Under the pieces are notes generated by a model. That model had not been told where the DNA came from and searched no databases. It worked only from the letters and a program-made list of their open reading frames with translations. Shown in pieces: positions 22,690-33,773 of a stretch of 64,000 bases of DNA. Within the stretch, counting starts at the first letter, position 1, and each line of letters opens with the position of its first letter. The stretch is from Aradus depressus. Its lineage: Eukaryota > Arthropoda > Insecta > Hemiptera > Aradidae. The stretch covers positions 6,616,713 to 6,680,712 of the forward strand of contig OY759222.1 of the NCBI GenBank assembly GCA_963662175.1, given 5' to 3'. The position numbers and the translations under genes are program-made.

Positions 22690-23280
22690 TTAAAATTTTT
22701 TTTTTTTACATTATTTCCCTTCACTTTTATCTTCTCTCTTACCCATCCATCAAAGTTGTCTTTCAATTCCTTTTTATTTATTTATTTTTTTAATTATTTT
22801 TTTTTATTTCATTTTTTTTTTTTTTCCTTGTCCTTATAAATAATATAAATTTTCGTCCCGAGGACCTACCATTGGGTGGCCTTCCTCTCACATGCCATTC
22901 ACGCCAACGTCTCCATACCTACCAACATAGATGCTGGTTGTTGCACCCTAGCAACAGTTGCATCTTTATGGATGAAAGACGAAAAAAAAAAAATGTATCT
23001 AAATATATTAAAAACATTTAATGTCCATATTTTGTATCTTACAGACTGCAGAGTGCAGAGTGCAGAGTGCAGAGTGCAGCACCACCGCAGAGCGAAGAGC
23101 ATGGATGAGGCGCCGAACAGGACAGTGGCCGATCCCTCAATCCAAACTGTTCACTTCATTCATTGAGGAGCTGAATATTTTTGTCAATATTATAGATTTT
23201 GTGATATTTATTGTTATTATTTTTCTTTTCACTTTAATCTTTAGTACTTTATTTTTTTGATATTAAAAAAATAAATTGTG
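22690..23280. other. Spacer with a 7-bp microsatellite
   Basis: About 4.5 copies of 'gcagagt' at 23046-23077. Long T tracts lie at 22690-22830. No gene supported. Confidence 0.45.
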
Positions 23281-23281
23281 A

Positions 23282-23380
23282 AGTGGCCATTACAGGACTT
23301 TATTATTTATTATACCAACCACGCTTACAGATCACTCTCTTTCTCCCTTCTCAAAATTATTTCATACTGACATTTAATGA
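23282..23380. mobile_element. MITE-1 left end
   Basis: 'gtggccattacaggacttt', 'ataccaaccacgcttacag' and 'atcactctctttc' match the left third of MITE-1. The right end is missing. Confidence 0.65.
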
Positions 23381-23401
23381 ATACATACTTTATTTACTCA
23401 T

Positions 23402-23470
23402 GTACTTACAAAACATTCTAATATCGAGTATACAATACTGACAATGGCCAGGGCCGTCTGTCAGGATTCC
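23402..23470 (+). repeat. 65-bp repeat shared with 14977-15040
   Basis: Nearly identical to the other copy, in the same orientation. Family unknown. Confidence 0.7.
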
Positions 23471-23489
23471 CAGTTATCGTGGTTTTTGC

Positions 23490-23862
23490 GCTCCGCTGAA
23501 AATTAGTAAGGGTCGTTCTTATAAGATTTTGAATTCACATATAATATTTCGTGTTGATATATTCATTCTATCGGCAGTTATTAAAGTTTTCATGTTAACC
23601 CTCCCTCCTAACCCCCACTTCTCTTCTTTCGATTTGACTGAAAGACAGTAGGTGTATTCGTTACAGGGTTCTGGATACACATATAAAATTTCGTGTCGAT
23701 ACATTAATTCTATCGGGACTTATCGTGTTCACTGACTTTCTTTTTCCCAAATTGGGATCTAGAGGTGGGAAAATATGAAATCCCGTTGAAAACTCCGCAT
23801 CTAATTTTTCATCGATTTCATAACTACCCCTATACATTGAAAAGCTGGGGAAGTAAAAAAGA
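23490..23862 (-). repeat. DR-2, most of a copy
   Basis: Reverse-oriented. It contains the module around 'atttcgtgttgata...attctatcgg' twice, about 150 bp apart, and ends with the head words 'ccgttgaaaactccgcatc' and 'gctggggaagta'. Confidence 0.75.
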
Positions 23863-23879
23863 AAACCGGTAATAACGGT

Positions 23880-24020
23880 CTGGGTACCAACATGGAATTT
23901 AGAGGACTCTGAGTGAGACACCTATTGATTATCAACCGAATATGTAAGGTTGCTGGTTTCAGAGGGAGAGCGAAAACATATTTGATTAATTCATGCTGAG
24001 AAAGTATATTGCTAGTAATT
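23880..24020 (+). repeat. DR-2 tail fragment, opposite orientation
   Basis: 'gacacctattgattatcaac', 'cagagggagagcgaaaac' and 'gattaattcatgctgag' follow the tail of DR-2. With the previous copy it forms a head-to-head pair. Confidence 0.55.
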
Positions 24021-24394
24021 AAATTTTTTTTTTTTTTGGGGGGGGGGAAGAAGAAAATCTCATTTTAAATCCGATTCCAATAAAATGTCATTGAAAATAA
24101 TTATTCTGAATCCTCTCAAAAAACCAATCCGCCATTTTGAATAATTAAACTTTTCCTAGTGGCTGGGTCGGTGAAAACCCTTCATTTTCCAGGAGGGAAA
24201 CAATTAAAATGTAAAGAGCTTTGAGCCTTTTTCCTAAGAAGGAAGGCAGGAAATGAGATTTTCATGGAGTAACACTGTTTTGAAAGAAAACACACTTATC
24301 ATAGCTCAGAACACAAACCTATGTCTAACTGTACGAAGGAGGCAAGGCTATGTTCCTGGTATGCCCGGGCACGTTAGACATAGGGGAATTCGAG

Positions 24395-24740
24395 TCGAAC
24401 CACACTTTCTGATCCCCCCTGCCCTTTGACCGATTTCCGGAAAATTAATGAGGGCAACCCTTATGGTGTTTTGAATTTAAATACAAAATTTCATGTCGAT
24501 TTAATTATGATCAACCCCTACCTTTCCGCTGATTTTACTCAAGTAATTAATACGTGTTGTTCTTATAGGGCTTTGAATGTACTTACAAAATTTCGTGTCA
24601 ATACATTCATTACATCGGCAGTTATTTCGATTTTGTATTGAACCTTTCCCTAATTCCTCCATCCCTTCTGGTCGATTGGGCTGAACATCAATAGGTGTCG
24701 ATACATATAATCTATCGGCAGTTATCGTGTTTACAGTCAA
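24395..24740 (-). repeat. DR-2 with three core modules
   Basis: Reverse-oriented. The 'caaaatttc(a/g)tgtc(g/a)at' core occurs twice and a third truncated one follows ('ggtgtcgatacatataatc'). Module number varies among DR-2 copies. Confidence 0.6.
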
Positions 24741-24760
24741 AGCATATGTAACTTTAATAA

Positions 24761-24934
24761 GTTCCCGATATCGTACAGGCTTTAGACCATCACTTAACGT
24801 AATATCCGAAGGACGGCGTGTTCATGTTTTTTTCACCTCCCAAATAAAAAATCTAAGGGCCTCGGCCAGGTTTCGAACTCGCGATCTTGAGCTTAGAAGG
24901 CAAGCCACGCTACTTCTGAGCTACCGGCACCCTC
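24761..24934 (-). repeat. SINE-A, head half
   Basis: Reverse-oriented: 'ccgaaggacggcgtg', 'aggtttcgaactcgcgat' (B box) and 'ctgagctaccggcaccc' (A box and 5' end). Confidence 0.85.
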
Positions 24935-25129
24935 TTTTTTATTCATTGTTTCACAATATCTCTGCAGGAAAGTTTAAGAACTGAACGGACGGTTATTAAC
25001 TTTGACATACGGTTACTTGAAGTGAACTCAAAATTGACAGATACAAACTATTTACAGAACAGTTAACAATTCACAATGGACATGAAGACAATGGGGCTCA
25101 GACATGAGTTACAGCATACATAGAATACA

Positions 25130-25250
25130 ATACTCCCAGTTATATATTATCATCGAACTATCCATGCATCCACTCACTTTCTTTACCACACTTGTCACAC
25201 AATCCTCCCAGGAGACTGAAGAGGAGGTGGAATCGTGACTTACAAATAAT
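25130..25250 (+). pseudogene. Jockey-like LINE 3' end
   Basis: The 'cacaatcctcccaggag' to 'aggtggaatcgtgactta' stretch gives the C-terminal motif 'NPPRRLKRRWNRDL', also seen near 22620 and 54845. It is followed by an AAT-rich tail. Confidence 0.6.
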
Positions 25251-25454
25251 AATAATAATCTAATATATAGATAGATAGATAAACTTTTATTGCACAAAAG
25301 ATTACAACCTCTATGGGAATGAGTGTTTCTTTTTTTTTTTTTTTTAATAAATAATAAAAGGATAAAAGAAACAATTAAAAAAAAAACAAGAACAAAAAAA
25401 AAGAGATGACATATATATCCATCTTACAAGCAACAAATTAAATTAAATTATTCT

Positions 25455-25636
25455 TTTAATGTAGGTATTTCAATAATTCCAAATATTGGCCCTTTATGGT
25501 CTCATTCTATTCATTCATTTAGAAATATAATATTTCATCCATCAGGACATTTTCAAGTACAAACTGAAAAATAAATTAAATAGAATGAGACCAAAAAGGG
25601 CCAATATTTAGAATTATTAAAATACCTACATAAAAT
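25455..25636. mobile_element. Foldback MITE with about 65-bp arms
   Basis: Left arm ('atgtaggtatttcaataatt', 'tattggccctttatggtctc') is repeated inverted on the right ('gagaccaaaaagggccaata', 'aaatacctacat'). Confidence 0.8.
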
Positions 25637-25991
25637 GATATTTAGAAGGTCTCTAAAAATCGTATATATTGTTACGAATTGTGGATTAAATTATTCTTTA
25701 TTTTCAAGGCAACGGTATAAAATAAAAATAAATTGTTCATTTTTCTAACTTCTAAATTATTTAAAATATGCACAAATGTTTCTGAGTAATATTCTGGTCT
25801 ATTGGTGAGATAATTGTGGAGAAATGTTTGCCTGGAAATACACAAGGAGAGACAATTGAACAAAAATGTATGAGGTCGTCCTTCTCATCTAAGACACAGA
25901 GCCTGCAGACACTTTCAGGACCAAACTCATACCTAAGCCCTCCAAGTAATATTCTAAAATTTATATTGCTATTGTGGAGACGAATTTGAAT
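25637..25991. other. AT-rich spacer
   Basis: No supported feature. Confidence 0.4.
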
Positions 25992-26147
25992 AATCTAATA
26001 TATAACTTACAAATAATTATAATAATCCAATATATAACTTACAAAAAATAATAATAATCTAATATATAACTTACAAATAATAATAATAATCCAATATATA
26101 ACTTACAAATAGTAATAAAAATCTAATTTTATAACTTATAAATAATC
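25992..26147. repeat. 32-bp tandem repeat, about 4.5 copies
   Basis: 'atataacttacaaa' recurs every 32-33 bp with AAT-rich filler between. Confidence 0.85.
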
Positions 26148-26277
26148 CCAAATTGCAGACCCCCACTTCTTGCAATTTAACCATTGGAAATGTGATGGTA
26201 ATATATTTTATATTATTTTTATTTTTATTATTAATTCTTATTTTATTAAATATATTTTTTTTTATCATCACAAAATG

Positions 26278-26420
26278 TATCTACACAAAATTTAGTATGA
26301 TGATTCAGAGGCCAATATGTAAGTTAATTATTGAGTTTTAGCGGTCGATTGACTTTGGAAAGAGCGCGAAAACGTAATTGATTTATTTGTGCTGAGGAAG
26401 CACATAGGCGGTGATCCACC
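26278..26420 (+). repeat. DR-2 tail half
   Basis: 'acaaaatttagtatgatgat', 'agagcgcgaaaacg', 'ttgtgctgaggaag' and 'ggtgatccaccgacgac'. Confidence 0.7.
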
Positions 26421-26803
26421 GACGACTTGTTACAATTGTAAGAAATAAGTAACCCTTGAAGGGGCGAATCATTTTTATGAAAGGACATGAAACTAAACCT
26501 TACCCTTTTAAGACCCCATTTTGTTCCTTCTGTATACGACCACTCTTTCAAAAGTTAAACTGAGAGAAAGGACTATGGTGGCCTCCTAGTTAAGTTTATG
26601 TGTTGTGGAGCTCTCTATTCAATATGTTCACAGTAACAAATTTATGAGGCGACGTAAAAACACAACTAGGAGCTAACAAAACACATCAGACCGATTTCAT
26701 AAACTCTTAAACTCTGTATATGGGTTTCATTTTGCGGACTTCAACAAAAAAAATAGCAAAATATGAAAGGAAGCAGAAAAAACAGGTCATTCAAATAAAA
26801 ATA
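26421..26803. other. Unclassified spacer
   Basis: No gene or repeat copy recognised. Confidence 0.35.
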
Positions 26804-26892
26804 GAGGGCACCGGAAGCTCAGTGGTATGCGTGCTTGAGTACAAAGCTCAAGGTCGCGGGTTCGAACTAGCCCGAAGCAATTAGATTTTTTC
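26804..26892 (+). repeat. SINE-A head, truncated
   Basis: Well-preserved A box ('agctcagtggtatgcgtgc') and B box ('cgcgggttcgaact'). It breaks off where the next foldback starts. Confidence 0.8.
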
Positions 26893-26895
26893 ATC

Positions 26896-27075
26896 CTAAG
26901 ATCAATAATGAATACATGAAATGACCTAGCAACAATCGTAGCTGTTCGTTGAAACTTGTTATATATATAGAGAGAGAGAGAAAGAAGAAAACTTATTTTT
27001 TACTCAAATAACTGGCTTTAACAAACAGTTACAATTGATGCTAGGTCATTTCATATATTAATTATTGATCTTAGC
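26896..27075. mobile_element. Foldback MITE with about 60-bp arms
   Basis: 'ctaagatcaataatg' and 'catgaaatgacctagcaaca' on the left are inverted on the right ('tgctaggtcatttcatat', 'attattgatcttag'). Confidence 0.8.
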
Positions 27076-27284
27076 AGGACCCACCCGGGGTAGATTACAT
27101 CTTTGTCATAATATTAGAACGTACTTAATTATCGATTCTTCTATTGAGTTGATTCTCTGTTTACCTTTGTATTATGGTTAGTTTTATTTACGTTCTAAGT
27201 TTTTTTAAACTTGTATTTCAAATAAAAAGATTGTTTTATATCAATTTATCGCTGGCAGACATTTCAAAAGGAATATTTCTTGAA

Positions 27285-27541
27285 TTGAGTGGTTGACGCG
27301 AAAAAGGTTCTAAACGCCAAAATAACACTTCCTTCCTCTGCCATGTTGAGAACTACTGGTGGCTGTTAGAACCTTCTTCCATGAGGCTCAACGCTCACGT
27401 GGGCTCAATACTACCAACTGCTGCTGTAACGGCAAAAAAACTTCCCTACCCAGTCCCTAGAGGCCTATAGAACCTGATTCCACAGAAATCTCATTTTCGA
27501 CTAAAGTGGCACTTAGAACCTTTTTCGCGTCAACCACTCAA
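27285..27541. mobile_element. MITE with near-perfect TIRs and 8-bp flanking repeats
   Basis: The two ends are exact inverted copies for about 29 bp, beginning 'ttgagtggttgacgcg'. Flanking 8-mers TTCTTGAA (27277-27284) and TTGTTGAA (27542-27549) differ at one base. This fits an 8-bp target duplication of the kind made by hAT or P-type transposases. There is no coding content inside. Confidence 0.75.
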
Positions 27542-27774
27542 TTGTTGAAGGATTCTTCGGATTGAGTCAGTCAACTCTTTTATGAATTTTGTTTGTGTAC
27601 TGTACTGTTCCTGAGTAATATGTAAATAGCCCAGTATTTTTGTGTTTGATTGTGAATTGACTTTTTGAAGACGTGAGTAATGTTCTTTTAGACTAAGAAT
27701 CATTATGTGATTACCCCAAGTAAGGAAGTCTATGAAAATAAGAATAAAATTACAAAAAAGAGCCCAACTCATCA

Positions 27775-28245
27775 CCGATTGGAAATTTAATAAAGAACAT
27801 TTTTTGTTAAAGCCATTATTTCGATAGGACTAACTGTTTTTGCGTAAATAAAATAAACGTCCAAAAAAATAGGTTTCAAGACGACATTTAAGACAGTTTT
27901 CAGCTTGTGTCTTGCAAACCGGGCGACCTTCAAAAAAACTGATTTTATGTAAATATGCTTTTTATTTGGAAAGATATTTGTTGAGGTCATTAGTTTAAGC
28001 GGTGTCATGTAAAGATGTACTCATGCTCCAGCAGTAAAGTGAGAACCAGAAATAAGCACATGTGACATTCATTTCAAGTTTCAAGTTCATTGCGACAATA
28101 GTTTTAGAGAGCTCACAAAAGTTCAATCACATGCACAGACAGACGCAGACACTCATCATCGCGGATCTTGAAACGTATAATTTCGTTGAAAACTCGATCT
28201 CGGATTTTCGTACAATTACAGTATTTCCTTACACGTACAAAAAAG
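27775..28245 (-). repeat. DR-1 dispersed repeat
   Basis: Reverse-oriented. From 'gattggaaatttaataaaga' through 'gaaaactcgatctcgg' to 'acaattacagtatttcctta'. It matches 48230-48765 in the same orientation. Confidence 0.7.
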
Positions 28246-28400
28246 CGAAAAAATTGTCGGTGGATCTGAATTTGATTTACATGGTGGCTCAATTACGTCA
28301 GCAACTCTGATTCCCCTCCCCTCTGACTGATTCCGCTGAAAAATTACAGATGTCAATCCTTATGAAGTTTTGAATTACATATAAAATATATGAAATCTCA

Positions 28401-29097
28401 AGCTGGGTATCCACTACTTCGCGAACCAACGACGCTCCACGCTCCTGTAACCCCGTCTATGTAGACGGGGTGCACGAACACGGCCGCTCTTCACGTGCTC
28501 CACAGTGTTCGCGTGATCGTTGAAGGAACAACATGTCGTCCGAGTTAGTGGCAGGTGCAGCCTACATTTTTCTTCATTATTTGATAGAAGATTATAGAAG
28601 ACCTCCTCGTTTTTGGCGAGCAAAATTGTATGAAGAGAGAGCTAAAAATGACTTACTAGTGAACCTAAGATCTCAAGAATTAAGCGGACACTACAGAAAT
28701 TTTTTGCGTATGTCTTCCTCAAACTTCGAAAATCTTTTGAACTTGGGTAGCACCGTCTATTCAAAAAAAGGACACTACGTTCCGAAAGGCTATATCGGTT
28801 CAGGATAAGCTCGCTTTAACATTACGGTTTTTTAGCCACTGGTGATAGTTTTACTAGTTTGTCCGTCCACTCTATTGCACAATGTTGTTCAAATTACACG
28901 AGTGGTACACACTATAGACGTTGACTGTTTCCCGTCCACGAACCTACTGCGCTCCCCTTTGAGTTCGGCCAAAAACCGACAGCCATCGGAACACGCTAGA
29001 ACGTTCTCGAACTGTTACATGCATGGAGCGCTGAAGCGTATCCACTTGTTACACGCTTGGAGCGCCGTTGGTTCGCGAACATAGTGGATACCCGGCT
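28401..29097 (+). mobile_element. Non-autonomous PIF/Harbinger derivative
   Basis: Inverted ends of about 48 bp: the left starts 'agctgggtatccacta' and has 'cgcgaaccaacg'; the right has 'cgttggttcgcgaac' and ends 'tagtggatacccggct'. TCA flanks both sides (28398-28400 and 29098-29100), a 3-bp target duplication as made by this superfamily. The target lay in a DR-2 copy. Inside is only the beginning of a transposase gene. Confidence 0.8.
28533..28808 (+). pseudogene. PIF/Harbinger transposase, N-terminal part
   Basis: A frame of 91 codons begins at ATG in the first third of the element. After a short hydrophobic start it has 'RRPPRFWRAKLYEERAK', then 'LRSQELSGHYRNFLRMSSSN' and 'FENLL'. This is the usual N-terminal pattern of HARBI1-like proteins: RR.WV.P, then L...D...F.NYFRMS...F..LL. 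The DDE catalytic domain is missing, and the frame ends at TAA soon after 'GHYVPKG'. Not functional as it stands. Confidence 0.75.
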
Positions 29098-29250
29098 TCA
29101 TGTCAGTCCATTCATTACAACGGCAGTTATTAGAGTTTTTGTGTTAAAACCCCCTCCTCTTTTGCCGATATGACTGAAAATCAATAGATGTCGTCCTCAT
29201 GAGGTTCTGTTCACACAAATAAAATTTCGTGTCGTTAAATTCATTATGAA

Positions 29251-29754
29251 CAGGATAAAGGAATATACACACACTAAAGGAATATAAACTCCACACACTA
29301 CTCGTCTGAATATAAACTCCACACACTACTTGTCAATATTTTCACTATATTGGTCAAAATTACACGACTATAGTTTCGCCTGTTACGGCATTATCAAGTG
29401 AACTAAACAGAGATTACTACTGAACTAACACAAGGCAGGACAAACAAGGTCATAAATTGGACCTGTGACAAGAAAGTAAATGTAAACAATAATGTACAAA
29501 ATGGAGACATTACAACATTCAAGTCAACAGAAATATGAAACAAAATGTCTCCATTTAGTACATTATTGTTTAAATTTACTGTCTTGTTTGTCCTGCCTTG
29601 TGTTAGTTCAGTAGTAATCTCTGTTTAGTTCACTTGATAATGCCGTAACAGGCGAAACTATAGTTGTGGTGTAATTTTGACCAATATAGTGAAAATATTG
29701 ACAAGTAGTGTGTGGAGTTTATATTCCTTTGGTGTGTGTATATTCTTTCATCTG
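29251..29754. mobile_element. 0.5-kb near-palindromic foldback
   Basis: Arms of about 230 bp are inverted copies, including 'gaatataaactccacacact', 'gtttcgcctgttacggcatt', 'ctaacacaaggcaggacaaa' and 'acaataatgtac', around a loop of under 60 bp. The 11-mer 'ttcattatgaa' flanks both sides (29240-29250 and 29755-29765). It may be a target duplication, but it is itself nearly palindromic and could be part of the arms. Confidence 0.8.
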
Positions 29755-29945
29755 TTCATTATGAATTTTCACAAAGTAGACCTGGAATCAGTTCAATAGT
29801 TAAATTCATTCACTGACAAAACACAGACAGAGATTTTTTTTTTTCATTTTTGAACAGGCTCGGATAACATAAAATTGCGGTGAATACTCAAATTTCATCA
29901 AATTCTGACCGATTACATAACTTCCCCTGTACACTTGGTATTGCT

Positions 29946-30574
29946 GACAGTCGTTAGCCATTACCTACACAGTTTTCATCCTTCGGAACAAAAGACTTAC
30001 CAGCTGAGAAGAGCAGTGATAATGAAAAATCTTCATATAAATACAATTTTATTTTACCTATCTATAAGAGTTTGTAACATCATAAAAACACGAGCCCCAT
30101 CAAGGATGTAAACAGTTCTTTGGTGAAGACAACCATTTAAAGACAATTTATGGTCAACAAATATTCTGATAATCCTAAAAGCTTAAGAAATGTTCCAAAA
30201 GTGAGGAAAAAAAATACTCGCCCATCCAGCGGGGCGTTGACAGATAATCATGTAATATTTCTCGCTTATAATTCTCTATTTTTTTTTTCTTTATTGATGG
30301 TTTTATCAATCTAAATTACATTTTTATTCATATATTATGAAAACAAAATTTCCATACTGATCTTCCTTCAAAAATTTATGTGAATTGTATATATTTTTTT
30401 TAAATAGATAAATTTCTCTGCGTTCAAAAGAACTTCCTTGTTCTGCAGTCATAGTCTTCATCTTAACTTTTGAACGAGTTGAATTCAGTTGAAGAAACAA
30501 AATGGTGAATATGATTAAAGAAAATCTGTTTCTATAAAGTTGGCTGCACTCTTCACTTTTTATTATCCCAATTG
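29946..30574. other. AT-rich spacer
   Basis: No supported feature. Confidence 0.4.
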
Positions 30575-30700
30575 TAAATAAGAAGTTAGGTAATCGGTCG
30601 GAAATTCGATCTTAAGTTTTCTCCGGTTTATCTTGTTTTCGAACCCTCTAATTGAAAAAAAAAAAAAAAAAAAAATTGTCTCTGTATGAACACAATAGCA
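30575..30700 (+). repeat. DR-2 head fragment
   Basis: 'gaagttaggtaatcggtcgg', 'aaattcgatcttaagttttc' and, after an A tract, 'gtctctgtatgaacacaa'. Confidence 0.55.
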
Positions 30701-30759
30701 GCGTTGTGGTAAAAAAGGGAATGTTAATGTAAAATTAAAATGATAATAAATCAAATAAT

Positions 30760-31395
30760 AAAATTAAATTACCACATTTACTGTAGAAATTTTATCTCCT
30801 TTCTTTTACTAAATTTTGATTTCTACAGTAGTTTTCGAAAAAGGCCCTAAACATATCAAAAGTTCAAGACGTGTAATTTTTAAGAAAGTGAAATTAAATT
30901 AACCAACTTTTCATTTGGATTTCTAAATAGATGCCATTTTTAATTGTTTTTCAATAATATTAAATCTAATCCAAAGGTTTTCAAATAATTTTACTGGGTC
31001 AACAGAGAAAATGAATAGTATATAATTTACTAGAACAAATAGTTTGGGTTTATTTTTTAAAATCATCTACATTATAAAACTAAACATTGAAACAAACAAA
31101 AATTAAAAGAAAAATCTTACCAGCTAAATTCTTAACACTATTTCAATCTTTTTTTCTGTTTTATATTTTTTAAAATTAAGTTATATATTTCTGGGCATGT
31201 ATCCTGTACATATAAACAAACAACAGTACCTTCTTTGCGGAACAATTTCATCGTCAATTCACTTCTATTTAGTTCATTATATTTTAAGCCTAAACACCAC
31301 TCTCCACATACTCAGACCGTCGCCATTGAGCCCAGGCCTCGACCCGTCTCTACACACACTAAAAAAACAGCTGATGACCGTGTTTTGTTTTTTTA
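30760..31395 (-). repeat. DR-4 dispersed repeat
   Basis: Reverse copy of 47475-48095. Shared words include 'gatttctacagtagtttt', 'caacttttcatttggatttc', 'aagcctaaacac' and 'cagctgatgacc'. No coding potential. Confidence 0.65.
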
Positions 31396-31539
31396 CTTAT
31401 TTCTTTTAAAATAAATTTGCTTTTTATAGAAAAATTAATATAATTAATTTTTCAATAATAATTATTTTAATGTGTGTATTTTCTTTATACATCACAGTGT
31501 ATGTATGTATCGATGCGAAATGGTATATGAAAAATGCAA

Positions 31540-31710
31540 AACCCTATAAGTACGACATTGGTCGGTTTTCAGCGATATTAGCCGAAGGGAAGGGAGGTTA
31601 TCAGAAGGGTCGATTCAACTCAGATAGATTTCAGAGGGAGAGTGAAAACTTAGTGGATTATTATACGATGGGGCAGTACACTGTCGGTGATTCACCCCTT
31701 TACTTTCTTA
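31540..31710 (+). repeat. DR-2 tail fragment
   Basis: 'ggttttcagcgatatt', 'agagggagagtgaaaac' and 'gtcggtgattcacccc', directly followed by a DR-1 copy. Confidence 0.6.
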
Positions 31711-31724
31711 TACCTATTGCATAA

Positions 31725-32300
31725 TGAAGTATTGTAACATTATCGAGGTTTCTTCGGAATTTCACGTTTCAAGGTCCCCTCAATACGTTTTGACCATTTT
31801 CGCAATGATATCTGTCGTTGCGTATGTGAGTGTATGCGATTGAATTGGAAAGTTGTGAGCACTCTACCGCAAAAACTATTGTACCTATTAACTTGAAATT
31901 TGGAATGGGTCGAAAATTGAGGCCACTTTACTCCGGGATCTAAGTACATTTTGCAAGATACCGCTTGTTTTTATGACTTAATAAAAACTCTTTTCAAGTA
32001 AAATTTGTAGAGAAAACTAAAATACATATTTTATGTGAAATACGATTTTTCGCAGATCGTCCAGTTTTCGAGATACATGCCGGAAACTATGAAATGTAGT
32101 TTTGAAACACATATTTTTCGATGTTTCCTTGATTTACTCGAAAACGGTTATCCCTATCGAAAAATTGGTCCCTACCAAAAATGTTGCTTATAAAATTTCC
32201 AATCGCTAGTAAGTTTCAGATTTGAGATAGGATCAATAAGACGAAAGTTATAGAGTCTCAAACAATGAAAAATAGATTTCCGTAAGAAGTAAGTAAACAT
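31725..32300 (+). repeat. DR-1, best uninterrupted forward copy
   Basis: Runs from 'gaagtattgtaacattatcg' through 'ccattttcgcaatga', 'cttgaaatttggaatgggtc', 'cgagatacatgccggaaac' and 'ttgagataggatcaataaga' to about 32290. MITE-1 follows within a few bases. Confidence 0.7.
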
Positions 32301-32303
32301 ATG

Positions 32304-32579
32304 TGATGTGGCCTTCAGGACTTTCTTATACCAACTACACTTTTACAGATCACTCTCTGCCCCCCTTTTTCTTCTCAAAATCATCTCATACTGACATTAC
32401 TGAGTAGAAGTAAGAAAATCGCTCTCAGAATTACGTTGTACAATGAAACAAAAAAATACCGCATATATCAACTCATTTCTTTCATATACCCAGTAATGCC
32501 AGAATGAAATGATTTTGAGAAGGAGGAGGGTGAGAGACGAAACGTGGTTGGTATAAGAAAGTCCTGTAATGGCCACATC
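32304..32579. mobile_element. MITE-1, complete copy
   Basis: Ends 'gatgtggcc...ggccacatc' and about 40 bp inside them ('aggactttcttataccaac' and 'ggttggtataagaaagtcct') are inverted. The centre is non-coding. Copies or parts lie at 11241, 23282, 51873 and 63917. Confidence 0.85.
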
Positions 32580-32765
32580 TCATAATTTTTTTTTATTTAT
32601 CTTTATAAATAAAAGACAAAAAAAAAACTGGTATTTCTTGCAACGACTAGCATCTCAATTGAGGACGTGAGTAAAGTTAGAGTTAGGTGGAGAGAGAGGA
32701 AGTACATCCAGGGGAAGTTACTAACATGATATTTATCTTTTAAATAAAAGAGTACTAATAATAAA

Positions 32766-32968
32766 GAGGGGGCCATAATGGTCGTGCGGGCTAGAGCGTA
32801 GGGCTTTGGTCTCACATGGTTTGTGGGTTCGGATTCCGTCGAAGAGTGAGTTTGATTTCGTAGATAGAACTCCCTCCCGGGACCATGGATATCGCAAATA
32901 ACTAGATAAACCTTCATAAGAGACATGGCTGATATGCATCGTACGTAAGGCCAAAAATAAAAATAAAA
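32766..32968 (+). repeat. SINE-B, near full length
   Basis: tRNA-like head with B box 'gtgggttcggattccg', body 'gatagaactccctcccggg', and a tail of A-rich 'aaaaataaaaataaaa'. A deletion of about 8 bp sits between the two boxes. Confidence 0.8.
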
Positions 32969-33773
32969 CGATATTTTATAAGTTACAATTTAAACATTGC
33001 TTAGAAATATTTCCTACAGAAATTAATTGTACATTTTTGAGAAGTAATTCAAACATTATTTTGTGATATTTATTTTACATTTAGCTATAACTTTGTCTAG
33101 TTTTGGCCATATCACATATTAATGTATATAATATCACATCCACTGGTTTTGCAGTTTTGTTCGTGGGATAAAATAAATAAATACCAAAAAAATTAAATGA
33201 TAGTGAATATTTTCATTTAAAACCCTCCTTCTTCAAAGGGGTTTTAATAGTCAAAATGTCAATGCATTTCCAATCCGAAAACTAAACAGAAACCCAATTT
33301 TCCAGGCAAAGTCACTTAGGTTATAAAGGGAACAATGGTAGAGAAGGATTGATTGACAGTGATCATTGAGTGGCCCATTGTTTGGTCAATGTTGGCCTCT
33401 GACGTGATGGACCAATGGCTAACAATGGTCAAGTGCCATCTACCAACTCACAATGATCCATATCCCCCTCTCCTTCCATTATCAATGGTATTTGCCCTTT
33501 TTATTTTGAGATTTACCCTATTGATTGGAATATTTTCCCACAGTGCTTTACTCTGAAACCATCTGATTTTTTACAGTTGCAATATTTTATCCTTTATCCC
33601 AAAATTCTAGTTCTGATCCCAAATAGCGTCAGAAATTCTTTTTATAGCTGGCTGAAATCTGGGATTAACATAAAATCAATGCTATCGCAAACCACTTTCA
33701 TTTTCATTAAAACTGTGCCTCTGACGTAAATATACAAAACCTTAATTAAAGTTTGTAAAATTTTAAACAAGGT
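32969..33773. other. Unclassified spacer
   Basis: A slightly GC-richer part at 33340-33500 has several short inverted words around 'caatggt' and 'accattg'. No gene recognised. Confidence 0.35.

Larger units (their letters stand above)
28318..29945 (-). repeat. DR-2 split by two later insertions
   Basis: DR-2 words run in reverse order through 28318-28400, 29101-29250 and 29766-29945. Between them sit a Harbinger derivative and a near-palindrome. Joining the flanks in mind restores the usual order of DR-2 words, as seen uninterrupted at 33774-34305. Confidence 0.75.
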
